DNA from: Archilochus colubris
Taxonomy: Eukaryota; Chordata; Aves; Apodiformes; Trochilidae
Length of the DNA: 64,000 bases
Direction of reading: 5' to 3'
NCBI GenBank assembly: GCA_023079485.1
Contig: CM041084.1
Span: forward strand, 125,030,292-125,094,291
Part shown: positions 23,406-35,124 of the stretch, piece after piece
Layout of the letters: each line of letters starts with the position of its first letter
Position numbering within the stretch: position 1 is the first letter of the stretch
The notes under the pieces: generated by a model
Told to the model about the DNA's origin: nothing
What the model saw: the letters and a program-made list of their open reading frames with translations, nothing else
The model's database searches: none
Program-made: the position numbers and the translations under genes

Positions 23406-24135
23406 AAGATACAAGGAAAAGAGAGAGAGAGAGAAGAAATGGGAAAGAAAAGAGAAAGAAAGTGAGAAAGAAAGCAAACAATGAGAGAGTTTGAGAAAGT
23501 CACCATCCAGAGGTGTCCAGGGCGGGTTTCCTGTTCAAGATGGAGTTCTGATTCTGGATAGGGCCTGATGCAGGATGGTGGGGCAGTGAAGAATGGAAAT
23601 TAAATGGGAACCTCAGTGTTGCTTAGAGACCCTAAAATTCCCACTATTCCAGGCAAATGATTCACTGTGCTTTTGTTGGTCCAGGGGGTGGGAAACTAAT
23701 TCTTCCAGCTTTCCCCCTCTTGTCATTAGCATAAGTTATTCAGTTTTCTTTTATCAGTAAGAGACTGGAGGTGTCCCATTCAGTTCAGAGACAGAACTGG
23801 AAAGGGGGCAGGAGAGAAAGAAAAAAATTACCATCCCTGGATTCAAGAGCTGAGCCAGCCAATGAAGGAAGGTTGATGTTAATTAGATTCCCCAAGCCCA
23901 CCAGTGCAGCTCCTAATATTTTAGGCCTGTTTTGATTAGTAAGTGTGATTAAGACATATCACTCTCCAATCACTACCAGACCCTAGGTCATGTCCAGACC
24001 CTGTCTGTCTCCTTCTCTCCAGCAATCCCTTCAGAAATGCTAATGAGAATTTGGATAGGGGGGGCTTGCAAATGTGACTTATGGCTGGATCACTGTGGAG
24101 CAGCCTAAGAGGGGGTTCCTCCATCCAGTCCCTCA
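23237..24135 (-). mobile_element. Candidate LTR (minus strand) containing a GA microsatellite
   Basis: The plus strand begins tgttatggttcgaag. In its own orientation the element would end TTCGAACCATAACA, resembling the TCCGATCGTAACA end of the solo LTR at 8991-9653. An AATAAA signal (complement at 23308-23313) lies 70-odd bases before that end, again LTR-like. A proposed other end is ca at 24134-24135, making the start TGAGGGACTGG. Flanking pentamers taaaa (23232-23236) and taaag (24136-24140) match at four of five positions. No clear TATA box was located. No primer-binding site or internal region adjoins. The 23237 end is better supported than the 24135 end. The 137- and 80-codon minus-strand frames at 23064-23481 are low-complexity artefacts of the purine tract. 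Confidence 0.45.
23369..23487 (+). repeat. Purine-rich tract with (AG)12 and (GA)7
   Basis: (AG)12 at 23375-23398 and (GA)7 at 23421-23434 lie within about 120 bp of almost pure purine. Such tracts can form triplex (H-DNA) in vitro. It is likely to vary in length between individuals. Confidence 0.9.
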
Positions 24136-26911
24136 TAAAGACAAAGCCCAAACTTAATAGTTTTGAAGTATTGAGTACTTTTGACTTGAGATTCTCTCCA
24201 TTATGAAATTATTCTTAAATTAAAATGAAATTTAAATACTGAAAAGTCTGATAATGTTAGTTTTCTAAATGAAAATGATCTTGTAAGAAATATCAAGTAG
24301 AGTTGTACTCATTACTCTTGGAGACATGTTTGCCACCTCTGAAACTGTTTTCACTGTATGCATACTTCTCTGGCATACTGATCCATCTTAGCACACACAG
24401 AATACAGAATGCTTGTGTTATTTAAAAGACATGATAGAACAACAGCTTAGTATTGTTATGAATTTACAACCTTTTTTGTCACTAATTATAATTTTCTGGT
24501 CAGGAAATTATTTTATTCTTAATTCTATATAGAAATCCTAACACTAATCTTAACTCTAATCCTTCATTAGAGTTGAAGCTGAATCTTACTTTCAGGTCCT
24601 TTTCCTTACCTTCTTTTTGATATTATTCTTACTGGGTGCTAATATCTTAAGGGAGCCTAGGTGTTTGGGCACACCAATTTAGAGGACGGATATTTAGTGA
24701 AATATCTCTTACAAGCACTGCCAAACCTGGATTTCTCTGGAACACTGATCAATGAAAAATCTCTAGATTTCATTTGAATATCATCTCTGTTAGATATAAG
24801 TTGAGGCTTTTTTATCCTGCAGTTGTATGTTTTACTGGTAATAAATTATATTTTTGGCACTAGCAAAAATAATTTTGCTCAATATAAATGATGTGATTTG
24901 CCTTCTTGATAGTATTTCAAATTATTCTCTCTCACTAAAATGAATACATTTATCCATTTTTCCATTACTTCTGTGTGAGTGGAGGTGATCCAGGGGGGGG
25001 GGTACAAATAATGTGATTTTTCATGTCTTCTTTCATGCTTTTATACTAACATTTGAGAAGTAAAACAAAACAGGTTTTCCAATTATTTCAGAGCTAGCTG
25101 CTGAGGAAAAAAGAGATTTTCAGTCTGCTTATTGGCAGAATGATTTTTCCTACAAATTTCTTTGTCCTTGATTTTAGAAAGGATCAGAAGTATATGAACT
25201 TCTCTGCCTTCATGTTCCTACACCAGAACTGAAAAGAAAAGATGTATTAAGTAAAGAAAGCAGCAAAAGAGTTGTAAAAAGAAGCCAGAAGAGCAGTAAT
25301 GATTAATAAAATATATTTTCTTTTTAAACACTGAGAATGATTGACAAAACACCATCTCAAGAGGAAAAAAAATGCTCCTTCTCACTGCTAAGTCTTCCTA
25401 TCCAAGCATGGATACTTTTATTCTGGAGATATATTGTAATTCAATGTACTTTATCAGTCTCAGGATGAAATTAGGCCTTGTTTACATAGACAGTCAGCTA
25501 GGCAATGGCAGTGGTGAATGGGAAAGAAAACAACTCCAAGGGTATTATTTTTTGTGGAACAGGGTCAAGTTACTCTGGTTTGAGGTTATCTTCTAGATTT
25601 AAGCTTCTTGAGGTAGATGAAAGGGAGTTATAATGATGTAGATATTGAAAGGGTTTGCAGCTGAAACTTGCATTTATTTGCACTGTGATGTTAAAGTGAA
25701 AAAGCAACTGTAGATGTTTGGGAGCCTGCATTTATAACCCTAAAGGAACATTGATAACCTTAAGTATATGGGTCTTTTTGAGTCTCTGTTTTGAACTGAG
25801 GAATTGTCATTTGCCTTGAATTCTCAGTAAAAGAGGTCTCTCCTTTGCTCAACAGAAAGCTTCACAGGAAAAGCTGAGTGTAATTTTTCTTTTCCTAATT
25901 TTTCTATTATCTGGATCATTATTCATGCGACTTAGTATATCTAACTTCTCTGTTAGATACTACAGATATACTACTTAGTATATCTAACTTCTCTGTGAGG
26001 GTGCATGGGGCTGGGGCAATACTTATGCCACTCTAATTCAGTTTAGCTTTTTGAGCTTTTCTGTGGCAGCCATTTGAAAGGCCAGGTGCTTTTTCCTGTT
26101 TGATCTCAATAATGGTTGGAAACTAGAATGTAGCGTGATGTTCTTGGTTTGAGGAAAAGAGTTTGAAGAACATTTTAGCAGTTCCAATATGTCACCTTTC
26201 TTATTTTCTGAACGGAACTGATTTTTCTTTCAACAGCTTTTCTAAAAAAGCTGCTTTTCTTTGATATTGTTAGGTCACCTTGTTATATTAATGACTGTGG
26301 AAAGGATCCTCACTACTGCTTTTTTTTAAGAGGAAAAACTGGAATATGTGGCATAAAACATGGAATCCCAACCATCTGAATATATATAAAATATTGGAAT
26401 AATATCAACTAGAGATTTTGTTTTAATCAAATGTTTCCAGTGTTATTGTTTTATTTAACCATTAAGATACTATATATGGAGTTTATGTACAACACACTGG
26501 AATATACAAGTATTGGTGTAAAATTTAGAAAAATGGTCATGACGCATCAGACAGATGCATAAAGGCAGTATTCTGAAGATTTTGCTCTTAAGTTACTAAT
26601 GGTAAATTTTTATTGTGCTTGTGGACTGTTTAATTTTAGTTAAAAAAAACATATGTAACCTTATATACAAATTACTCACATGAAACATAGTGTTTCTTTA
26701 GTAATAATTCTAAAGAGAATGAGCACACTGCATTGTAGAAAATAGGTTAGAGAATTTTAAACATCCTGATCAGTTTAATGCCTCATATAGCTTTATTGAT
26801 TTCAGTCAAGATGAAACTCACCTGCTCAATCTCCTTCAGTGTGACTAATTGGTAAAGAATAAAACTCCTAAAAAACCTGATCTTGCATATTCACTATGTG
26901 AATTGTAGCTT
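24136..26911. other. AT-rich non-coding DNA
   Basis: No gene recognised. Contains a G10 run at 24993-25002 and a 24-bp perfect direct repeat at 25930-25953 and 25973-25996. The 74-codon plus frame at 25372-25596 has no motif. Confidence 0.5.
25930..25996 (+). repeat. 24-bp perfect direct repeat, period 43 bp, with inverted-repeat arms
   Basis: The 24-mer beginning acttagtatatctaac occurs at 25930-25953 and exactly again at 25973-25996. Around the first copy, agtatatctaac and gttagatact form an imperfect inverted repeat across six bases, so a short hairpin is possible. No function assigned. Confidence 0.85.
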
Positions 26912-26992
26912 GTGGGTGTCCCTGTTCATGCAGGGGGATTGGAAATAGATGGTCTTTAAGGTCTCTTCCAACAATAGCCATTCTGTGATTGT
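26912..26992 (+). mobile_element. CR1 3' tip fragment
   Basis: About 80 bp matching the last part of the CR1 3' UTR: gtgggtgtccctg, cagggggattgg, agatggtctttaagg, ending at the tail octamer attctgtgatt. It is a severely 5'-truncated insertion on the plus strand. Confidence 0.88.
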
Positions 26993-29900
26993 AAGTCTAC
27001 CTGGAGCATCGCTGGTTTTCATAAAAATATTAATAATGGAAACTGCACCTATGAAAAATTTCTCTTTGAGAGCTACTTAAGGCTTTTAATTGTGTTCAGC
27101 TTCAATTTCTCTGTTGTCTTAGCATTTTCTTTCAGTATTCCAGCATCAAGGCCAAAATCAGGTGATTTTGTTATTATATCATTATTCTCGTAAAAGGTTT
27201 TCAGTGTTCCTCTGAAGTGAACTTGGAAGAGTTTGTTTCAGTGGCAGATTTGTGTCTCTGTTTTAATTAAATTTAAGAAGTCACTTGTTTCATCTAGTTT
27301 CATCTAAGCCATTGCTTAATAGATCAATACTAAAATCAATTTCATTGGTTTGAAACAGTGTTAGTATAGTACTACTGAAAATAGTAGAGAGTAGGGATAT
27401 ACTTGTAATAACAGATGAAGTTGTGATTGCCAGAGAAATCATAGAAATGGCAACATAGGTTTCAGTCAGTTTTCACAAAACTGAAAAATTAACTATATCA
27501 GAATTGTGCATTCTAGTTCTAAAATTTAAAAGCCTTATGTCCTTAATGATGTAGTTCATTGGTGCTCTTTGTTCAGAACCTCGTAAATCTAATGAATGAT
27601 GCTTCAATGAAATAAAAAGTGAGTGTTAAAAGCTTTTTTTTTTGGTTTTTTGTGACACTTGGTGTTGGCCCAGGCAAAAAGTATATTTCATCTTCTAAAT
27701 ACATGCGATACAATGAACTTTAGAAAACAACAGCCATACATAACCCTAATTATTTCTTTCCTTCTATATAATATGAGCACTGAGGATATAGAATCTCAGA
27801 CACATTTCCTCTTAAAATGATTAATTCAATATTTGTAGAAATTTAGATATTTTTCAAATAAAAGCACTTTCATTTCTTTTGTGTGAAAGGTCTGGTGCTC
27901 ACTATTAGTCTGTTGTTTTTTGCTTGTTATCTGTTCTTGTTAGATTGCTGTAAATGACCTGGAAACATTGGAGCCTTTGTCCTGCTGCTTTTACAAACAA
28001 GTCAATTTATATGGCAGGCTATCACAGCCTTCAAATGGCACATAACAGAAAAGTACAAGAACTTCCTTTACATCAATATGATGTATTCCAGCCTTTTTTT
28101 TTTTTTTTTTAAACTTTGATGGCTAAAAGTTTGTTCATTTTTTTAATAAACACTTGAAAGCTGAGGACTTAATGCAATGGACCTGTAAAAACTGAGAAAA
28201 GCCCATGGACTAAACATGTACCCTTTTACTAAAAATATACTTCATCACACATAAGTAAATAAATTATTTTACTGCCTAAGACTATATTTATGCAGTGAAT
28301 GAGGCCAATGGTCTTAACTACTCATGTAAGTCTTCTGAATATGGCTTCTGCATTTGTCGATATGAAAAAAAATGGAAGTGCTGAGATTAGACAAACCACT
28401 ATGAGGGTAACTATCATCTTTCACAGGCACTACAATTATGTTTGTGCACTTCCTTTCATCAGTGCCTACATGTATTGACAGTTCAACAAGTATATATAGT
28501 GCTTAACTAAGTCAAGAATGACTGAAAACTTTGTTATCATTTATTTGGACATCTTTTTTGGTCAATGACTAAGCAAATGATGTCTGATTTCTGCCTTAGA
28601 AAAAAATTTAAGCTGTAGAATACCTTAACTTTTAACAGATTACACTATACAGACTTGAAAATAAGATTCTTTATAAAGACACAACCACTGGAGAAGGTGG
28701 CCATCTGTTTATGCTCTTGATATGATACTTCATTGGCAGACCACATCAAACATGGGGTAGTTGCAGATTCAGGCCCTCATTCTGCCTCAGAACTGAAAAT
28801 TGACTTTGTGAAGTCATGAAAGTACCTCCACCTTACAATCATTTGGGTATTATGTAGGTTGGAGATACCCAGTACTTTCCTACTTCCCTTTATCCACATT
28901 GGGTAGCATATCTGGTAACTCTCTGCAGTTCTTGCAGTTATATAACTGTTTAAAAAAAATCAGGGGCACTAGACATGATTTTTTTTCTATGCTGTTAAAA
29001 ACTTCAGTGAAATACAAATTTCTGTAGACCTTATCAACAGATCTTGTGTACCTGGATTTTTGTGAGTTTCCTGAGTGTAAATTATTTTAGACAGAATATG
29101 ATGGTTTGGATGAACTGGAATTTTCCAGTGAAACTTTGGCTTCATCTCCAGTACTTATATAATTAGTCTAATCCCAAGATTGTCATAGACTTGTCATGTT
29201 TACCCATATTAAGTTCATTTATACGGGTAATGCTCACGCACCACCTCAGAACCAGCAGACAATAAATGGTGGCTGAGAGGCTTGAACAACCCTTTTGAAC
29301 TGCTTCTCAGCTGTTTTTCTGGCTCTGTGAGCACTTTCAGTCCATTTCACAGCAAAATTAAACATTAGTGCAAGCTGCCACTGGAAGTAGTTTGAGACAA
29401 CATGCTTGATGTTGTTTTGAAAGTGTCACAGCAAAGAGGGATCTTGCTGCCTCTCAGTTGTGAGCTGGTGCTGAGTAATTGAGGCAGTTTCTAAATGCCT
29501 GTGTACCTTTCCTTTGCTCTGTACCAGTATGAATCTCCCCTTTCTTGTTCCAGCCCAAACTGCCTCAGAGGAGAAGCACCCCCATGACCAGGCACCTGTC
29601 CTCACTGGGATTCAGCAGGCACCAGCAGCTGCTGCTCCTCAGAGGTGCTCAGCACACAGTGATAGGCTTTGTGCAGTGCCCTGTGGTTCCTCCTCATCCT
29701 TTGTGGAAAAAAAACATGAGTGGAGAGGGTCAGAGGCTCATGTTGACAGTGGCCATCACAGAGGGGTCACAAACTACCAGAGGCATTTTCCTTGGGACTG
29801 AAGCTGATGGCTGGTGGTGTGAGCACTCTTCTGGGAGGCTCTGCTGTTCATTTGGGTTGGGGCTGGTCAGAGCATCACCATTAATATGGATTGTTACTGA

Positions 29901-32900
29901 GTCTTACTTAAGAGGTAGTTTAGTTACTAACAGCTGAGAAATTAACAGCTTCCTAAGCTGCTTCTCAGCTAAAGCTGAAGTCTCTAGCTTACAGTTTTGT
30001 TCTACTTCTTTTGGATACATATGAAGAACAAGGAGGGCCAGCTTTGTTAAGAGGCTGCTGTTATTTTCCTTGCTATCTACTTAACTCAGAGTTGCCCTGA
30101 GCTAATGCATTTGCTGCTTTGATGTTTGAGACATTGAGTCTTGAGTATGAGTAATTGTGTGGGTCTTCATCTAGATAATATTCTCACTGAGGTCAAAAGT
30201 TCTATGTCTAACTGCTGAATGCACACTGAACAAAGGCTGAATATATGGGATTTGAACCTTGGACAAAATACTTAATCAAAGATAATTATCACAGAAAAGA
30301 CACAGCCCATGTCCTTTTCAATAACACTCTTTTCTATTCTGAGGTGCCCCCTGTGTTATGAAAGAAGCCTACAGACTCATAAATGTGAGATAATCTTTCT
30401 TAAGATTCATGTATTTTTCCATTCTGTTGCTCCATACAGACATTCATCCAGTGTGATTCATACTACCAGTTGAGGGAGCCACCAAAACTTTGAAATCTGA
30501 AATTTTTTCAGAGAATAAACTGGTGCATTTCCATGAGAGTTTGAACTGCATGAGCCTCACTGAGTATTGTCCTCTCTAATAGGCAAGTCTGAAGTTAAGC
30601 AAAATGGCAGCAAGCATCCTGATCCCAAACCATATTGCCTTGAGCATTGTGACAACCCTTTTTAGAAAAATGTAAGAGGGGCAGCCTTATTTCCTCTATA
30701 GAGGAGAGGGAAATAATATGATACCTTTCTAAACACAGAGAGATGTATGTCATATGTGTTAAGATTCCTAAAGAAAAAATGCACAAAGTCCAGAAGTTTC
30801 AAAATATAATGTTCATTCTAGAAAATAATTAGATCTATGAACACAACGTACAGATGAAATTCCAGCTGTATTTGATAACGAATGATAGGAGTGCTGGTTA
30901 AATCTCTTTGTGTGAATCAGTACACTTTGCAGCATATTCCACTACTGCTGCTGTTTTTTTAACAAGATACTGCTGATGGCCTTTCTCTGACAGGATTTTA
31001 TGACATGTCCCCTAACTAGCACTTACTTACATTGGTTTCTTTGCAGCTCAGAATGGGAGCCTTTGCTGAGTTAGAAAGTTAATTCTCTGGTATCCCTTGG
31101 AGGGAAGCTTGATTGTCAGATTAGATGAAGTGCACATTACTGAATGGAGCTGCAGTAGAAGACATAAGACCAGTGAGTACTGGAGTGGTGCCAATATTTC
31201 AAACATAAAGGAGCTTAGTAGAAGATAAGGTTTGTCCTTCTGTTCTTATAAATACAGTTTTGCTGTCATATTTCTTACTTTAAACACTGAGAAAAGGAGT
31301 TTAGTTTTAGTTGAGCTTGGGATATTCGTCTTGAGTGTGTGTCATTGGAACTGTGGTGTTTATGTCCATTTTGATAAGATGTGTTGCAATAGTTTGATAA
31401 CATTAGGCAGGAGGAAAGAAGGTTGCTTTTGGTAAACTGATCTAGAAATAGAAAGAAAAAAAACCAAGAAAACTCCAACCTCGCAAATAATTATTTTAAT
31501 TTTCATAAAGATTCATCTAGGCTATATGTTTTTCAGACTTCTTATTTAAAATAAAATTTTAGTATTCTCAGGTCAAAATGAAACTTTAATTTCTGGCTAG
31601 TTATAATACAAAATTTTAAAGTAACCTCATAGAACCTTCACAGTCAGAGAAATGAAATATTTGTAATGAATTCACCTGTTTTTCTTTTTCTTTCCATTTT
31701 GACCAAAATTTTCTCATGAGGGAGGCATAATTTTCAGTGGACTCTTCTTGGAATTCCTTAAATTGAGTTTTTGCAGGTTTTTTTGGAACTCAAGCTACTA
31801 ATATTTTTTTGGTATATAAAAAATACAAAATGCAGTAGAAACACAGCCTGATGTAACAAAATAGACCTATTGCCTGATTCAGTTTCTCATGAATTAGAAT
31901 AAAATACATTCTGCAAGGCTGCAGTGCCCTCCTAAGAAAACAGCAGTAGCATTAAAAAAAAAAAAATGGTTTAATATACTTACCTCTTTGGTGGCTGTTC
32001 ACTGTACATATTTATCAATGCTTCAGTTTATTTCAATGACCTATACAAAGAACTAAAACAGGGGTGATGTTTTTTCCTGCCCATATTCCCAGTGGCACCC
32101 AGTCAGCCTCCTGCAGCAAAGCTCCAATTCATGCTGTTCCCTGCCATCAGTGTCCTTGGGAACACAGAGCCACAGAGGTTTGAGTGTTTATCTGGCAGCT
32201 ACACAGATGGTACTGCTGAAGCGTTATTTTAGAAACTTCACTACCCTATGGTATATAGCAATTTACAGGAATTTGAAAAAATTCCCAGCATAACACAGCT
32301 ATATAAATGCTTTGATTGAAAACTTTCAGAACCAATTTCATTCCAAGGAAATGACTGTTCTCTCTTGCCTCGGCATATATTCCTTAATGGTCCTCTTCTA
32401 AAACTTCTGACAGAGCATAAGATTATTTTCCGAAGAAGCTGAAGAATATTTACAGACTATTTGAAACCACTGATTGAATCTGAAGGGCTTGGGGAGGCTT
32501 GAAACAATTACACGCTGTGAGAAGAAAAGGATACGCTTTTAGTATTACCAGTGAATATGTAAATATATAGTGAAGAAATTTAAAGGAAAACTCTTTTAAA
32601 ACATCCCACAAGAGCAAAAAAGCAAGTTGGGAAAGAGGGAGAATGCTTTTGATCTTTCCCAGCTAAGAGGAAGATTTTAGAAAAGTTGTTTGTCCTGCAA
32701 TACATTTTCTTCTATTTAAGAAGAAAAAAGTACTAATAAGGATTTTTAAAAGTGCATGGGCTCACTTTTTAAGTGACCATTCAGCTTATTTCAGCAAAGG
32801 CTTGTTTTCAACACAATACATGGAATTCAAGGTTGTGATAAATATTTTAACACCTGAACAATTAATCTGTTGCAAAATTACCTACATATTTGGTTATCAA

Positions 32901-34985
32901 TTAATCTAATTATTGAAAGACCAAATACATTCTGTCATGTGTTCTGGGAAAGTGTGGGTGTATGAGGGAAGGGAAAAACAAAGATAATTAAGACAACATC
33001 TCATGTAACACTTACCTGGTAAATTTTTGATTATTCATCTGTGAAAGGCCATTATTGCTAATGAAAATGTACCATGTAGTAGGATGTAGTTATAGCCATC
33101 TTAATTTAATTTTTCAATACCCCACTATTTTGGAATTCAGGACACCTTAAACAAAATGAAAACACAGACATCTAATCATTATGTTGAGAAAAACTGATAA
33201 ATAAAGATGAAGCTTGAAAATTACCTGGGCCTAGGAGATAGGAAAATAGTGTATTATCACTGATCTTGATGGGCAGTTTAAAGACCAGTAAGAAACATTA
33301 TTAATATCAGCTGCATAAGCAAACAAAGCTTGGACTTTTATTCATTCAAATCCCTGCATAGTTTGGATGAGCCTTTCATCTACTCTGAATTGGTTGTTTG
33401 ATCTAATCTCCAATGTCATTCTTAATTTCTTTTCCACATTTGCCCTTTTACCTCTTTTCTTTGCTGTAACTTCCCCTCTCCTCCTTTTTCCTCCTCTTTC
33501 TGTCTAGCATCAATGTACCCTAAGTACCCTTCCTCCCATTAAAAATGTGAGTTAAAACATTGTAGCCAGACATCAGATAATTTATTCTGTCTGCTTTTTT
33601 CTTCTGCCTTCCTGGATTTTAATTGTTTTAGCTCACAACCCTTTTAGACAAAAAACATAATGTGTCTACAAGCAAAGGATGTAACATATTGGAACTCTGT
33701 GTTATGCTGATCCTTAATTTCAACCCTAAGAAACATGATTAGCATCCATAATAATACTTGGTCTCATCTTGAACTAAATACACTGCAGGCTGTGTTTGAC
33801 ATACACTCATTTTCTAAGCCCATAGGAATTAAATTGACCTTAAAAAGAAGACTATCACATAGGTACTAAAAAACAGATATATCAATAACTGAAACTTACA
33901 ATCTTAAAACTTAAATTTGTGGTCCCACACCTATCCTATAGCATGATGCAAGATGTTTTTAGTCCATGCTAAGAACTGCCTGTGTGTATCTGCATACATA
34001 AAGGACACCTACATTTGAAAGTATAATTTTAATATCAACTCGATCACAAATTACATCCTCAAGACCTTTCAGTAGTAGAAGTTGACTTACTATCTGCCAG
34101 GTACTATTCTGAATTTTTATTTTGTGTTACAGAACATGAGCACGTAACAAATTAGGTTACTTACAAACTAAATCTGTCCACCATCCAGCAATTTGCTAGG
34201 CATGTTGACCCAATTGCACTGAAATGCAGAGGATTTTCACCATGGGCTTTCAGTTGCTGTGATGCAATAATGAGATGTTTCTGGGTTATCCACATTTCAT
34301 TATAAAGTTAATATCACGTTGTCGTTTTATGAAGACCACATTGCACACATTATGATGCAGAGTGAAAAAGCATAAAAACAACCATATATTATGTCTGTTT
34401 TACTGGTTTTTTTTCATGAAACATGGGTTACACAAATACTTCCCATCTACTATAGGCGTTTCAATGGTCACCTGCCTCAGAACGCCTTTAAGAAGAGTAG
34501 AATACAGACAGAACAAGGCAGGAAATTTAGGACTCTTTATTGACTTCTTGGAGAGGTTTTCCCTGGCATCTAATATCAATGATACTCTGACTATGTTAAT
34601 TCAATTTCATAATATATTATATTTGTGGAGGTAAAATAATGATGCATTGAATTCAGGCTAAAATACAGTGGAAATCCTATTTTCATTATAGGTGTAGTAA
34701 AAAACAAGTGAGTTCATTATGCCACCAAAATAAATCCCAGAGAAAATCAGGAAACAATTGTTAAACTACTATTTTAAAGTGTCATTGTGGGGTTCAGTCT
34801 GCAATTAGAGATCATTCTTGATCTCTTTCCAAAAGCAACCAATCCTTTATCCCCTCCCAGAGGTAAAACACTTCAACATTGAGAAGTAAGGCTCCTCTTC
34901 TTTCAAATTAAAAGTGTATTTAATATGTCAAATATTTTTTCTGTGACGTGACTGAATACCAGCAGATGTTGCTTAGAGTCATTTT
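26993..34985. other. AT-rich non-coding DNA, about 8 kb, with one GC-elevated block
   Basis: No gene or transposon recognised. Contains T17 at 28094-28110 and a GC-elevated block at 29515-29880 that I could not assign. A smaller GC-elevated patch lies near 32085-32170. Frames at 29514-29801 and 29545-29937 (95 and 130 codons) lie in the GC-elevated block, have no recognised motif, and exist mainly because stops are rarer in GC-rich DNA. Frames at 31232-31435 and 34362-34634 are unremarkable. Confidence 0.5.
29515..29880. other. GC-elevated block of unknown origin
   Basis: This stretch is visibly richer in G and C than the surrounding kilobases, including a CAG/CTG-rich patch (gcaccagcagctgctgctcc near 29610). 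It matches no CR1 or LTR segment that I recognise and has few CpGs, so it is not a typical CpG island. It could be an old mobile element, a decayed exon or a chance domain. Confidence 0.4.
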
Positions 34986-35124
34986 AGAGTCTCCATCCTT
35001 GGAGAGAGTTGAGAGCTGTCTGCATATGGTCTTGGCCACTCTGCTCTAAATAACCCCAATTCAGCAGGTGGGGTAGACAGGATGGCTTCTAGACACCCCT
35101 TCCAACCTCAGCTGTTCTGTGACC
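34986..35124 (+). mobile_element. CR1 3' tip fragment (diverged)
   Basis: Similarity to a CR1 3' UTR subtype: gagtctccatccttggaga, ctgctctaaataacccc, then acaccccttccaacctcagctgttctgtga at the tail. About 140 bp on the plus strand, with small indels. The subtype differs from the 26.9-kb tip. Confidence 0.85.

Noticed and set aside
23064..23481. 137-codon minus-strand frame with Ser/Leu/Phe-rich start, as a membrane protein
   Set aside because: The N-terminal half is the complement of the GA purine tract, and the rest lies partly in the LTR-like block. Low complexity, no domain.
28094..28110. T17 run as the tail of a minus-strand SINE or processed pseudogene
   Set aside because: No tRNA- or 7SL-like sequence or gene-like sequence adjoins, and there is no flanking duplication.
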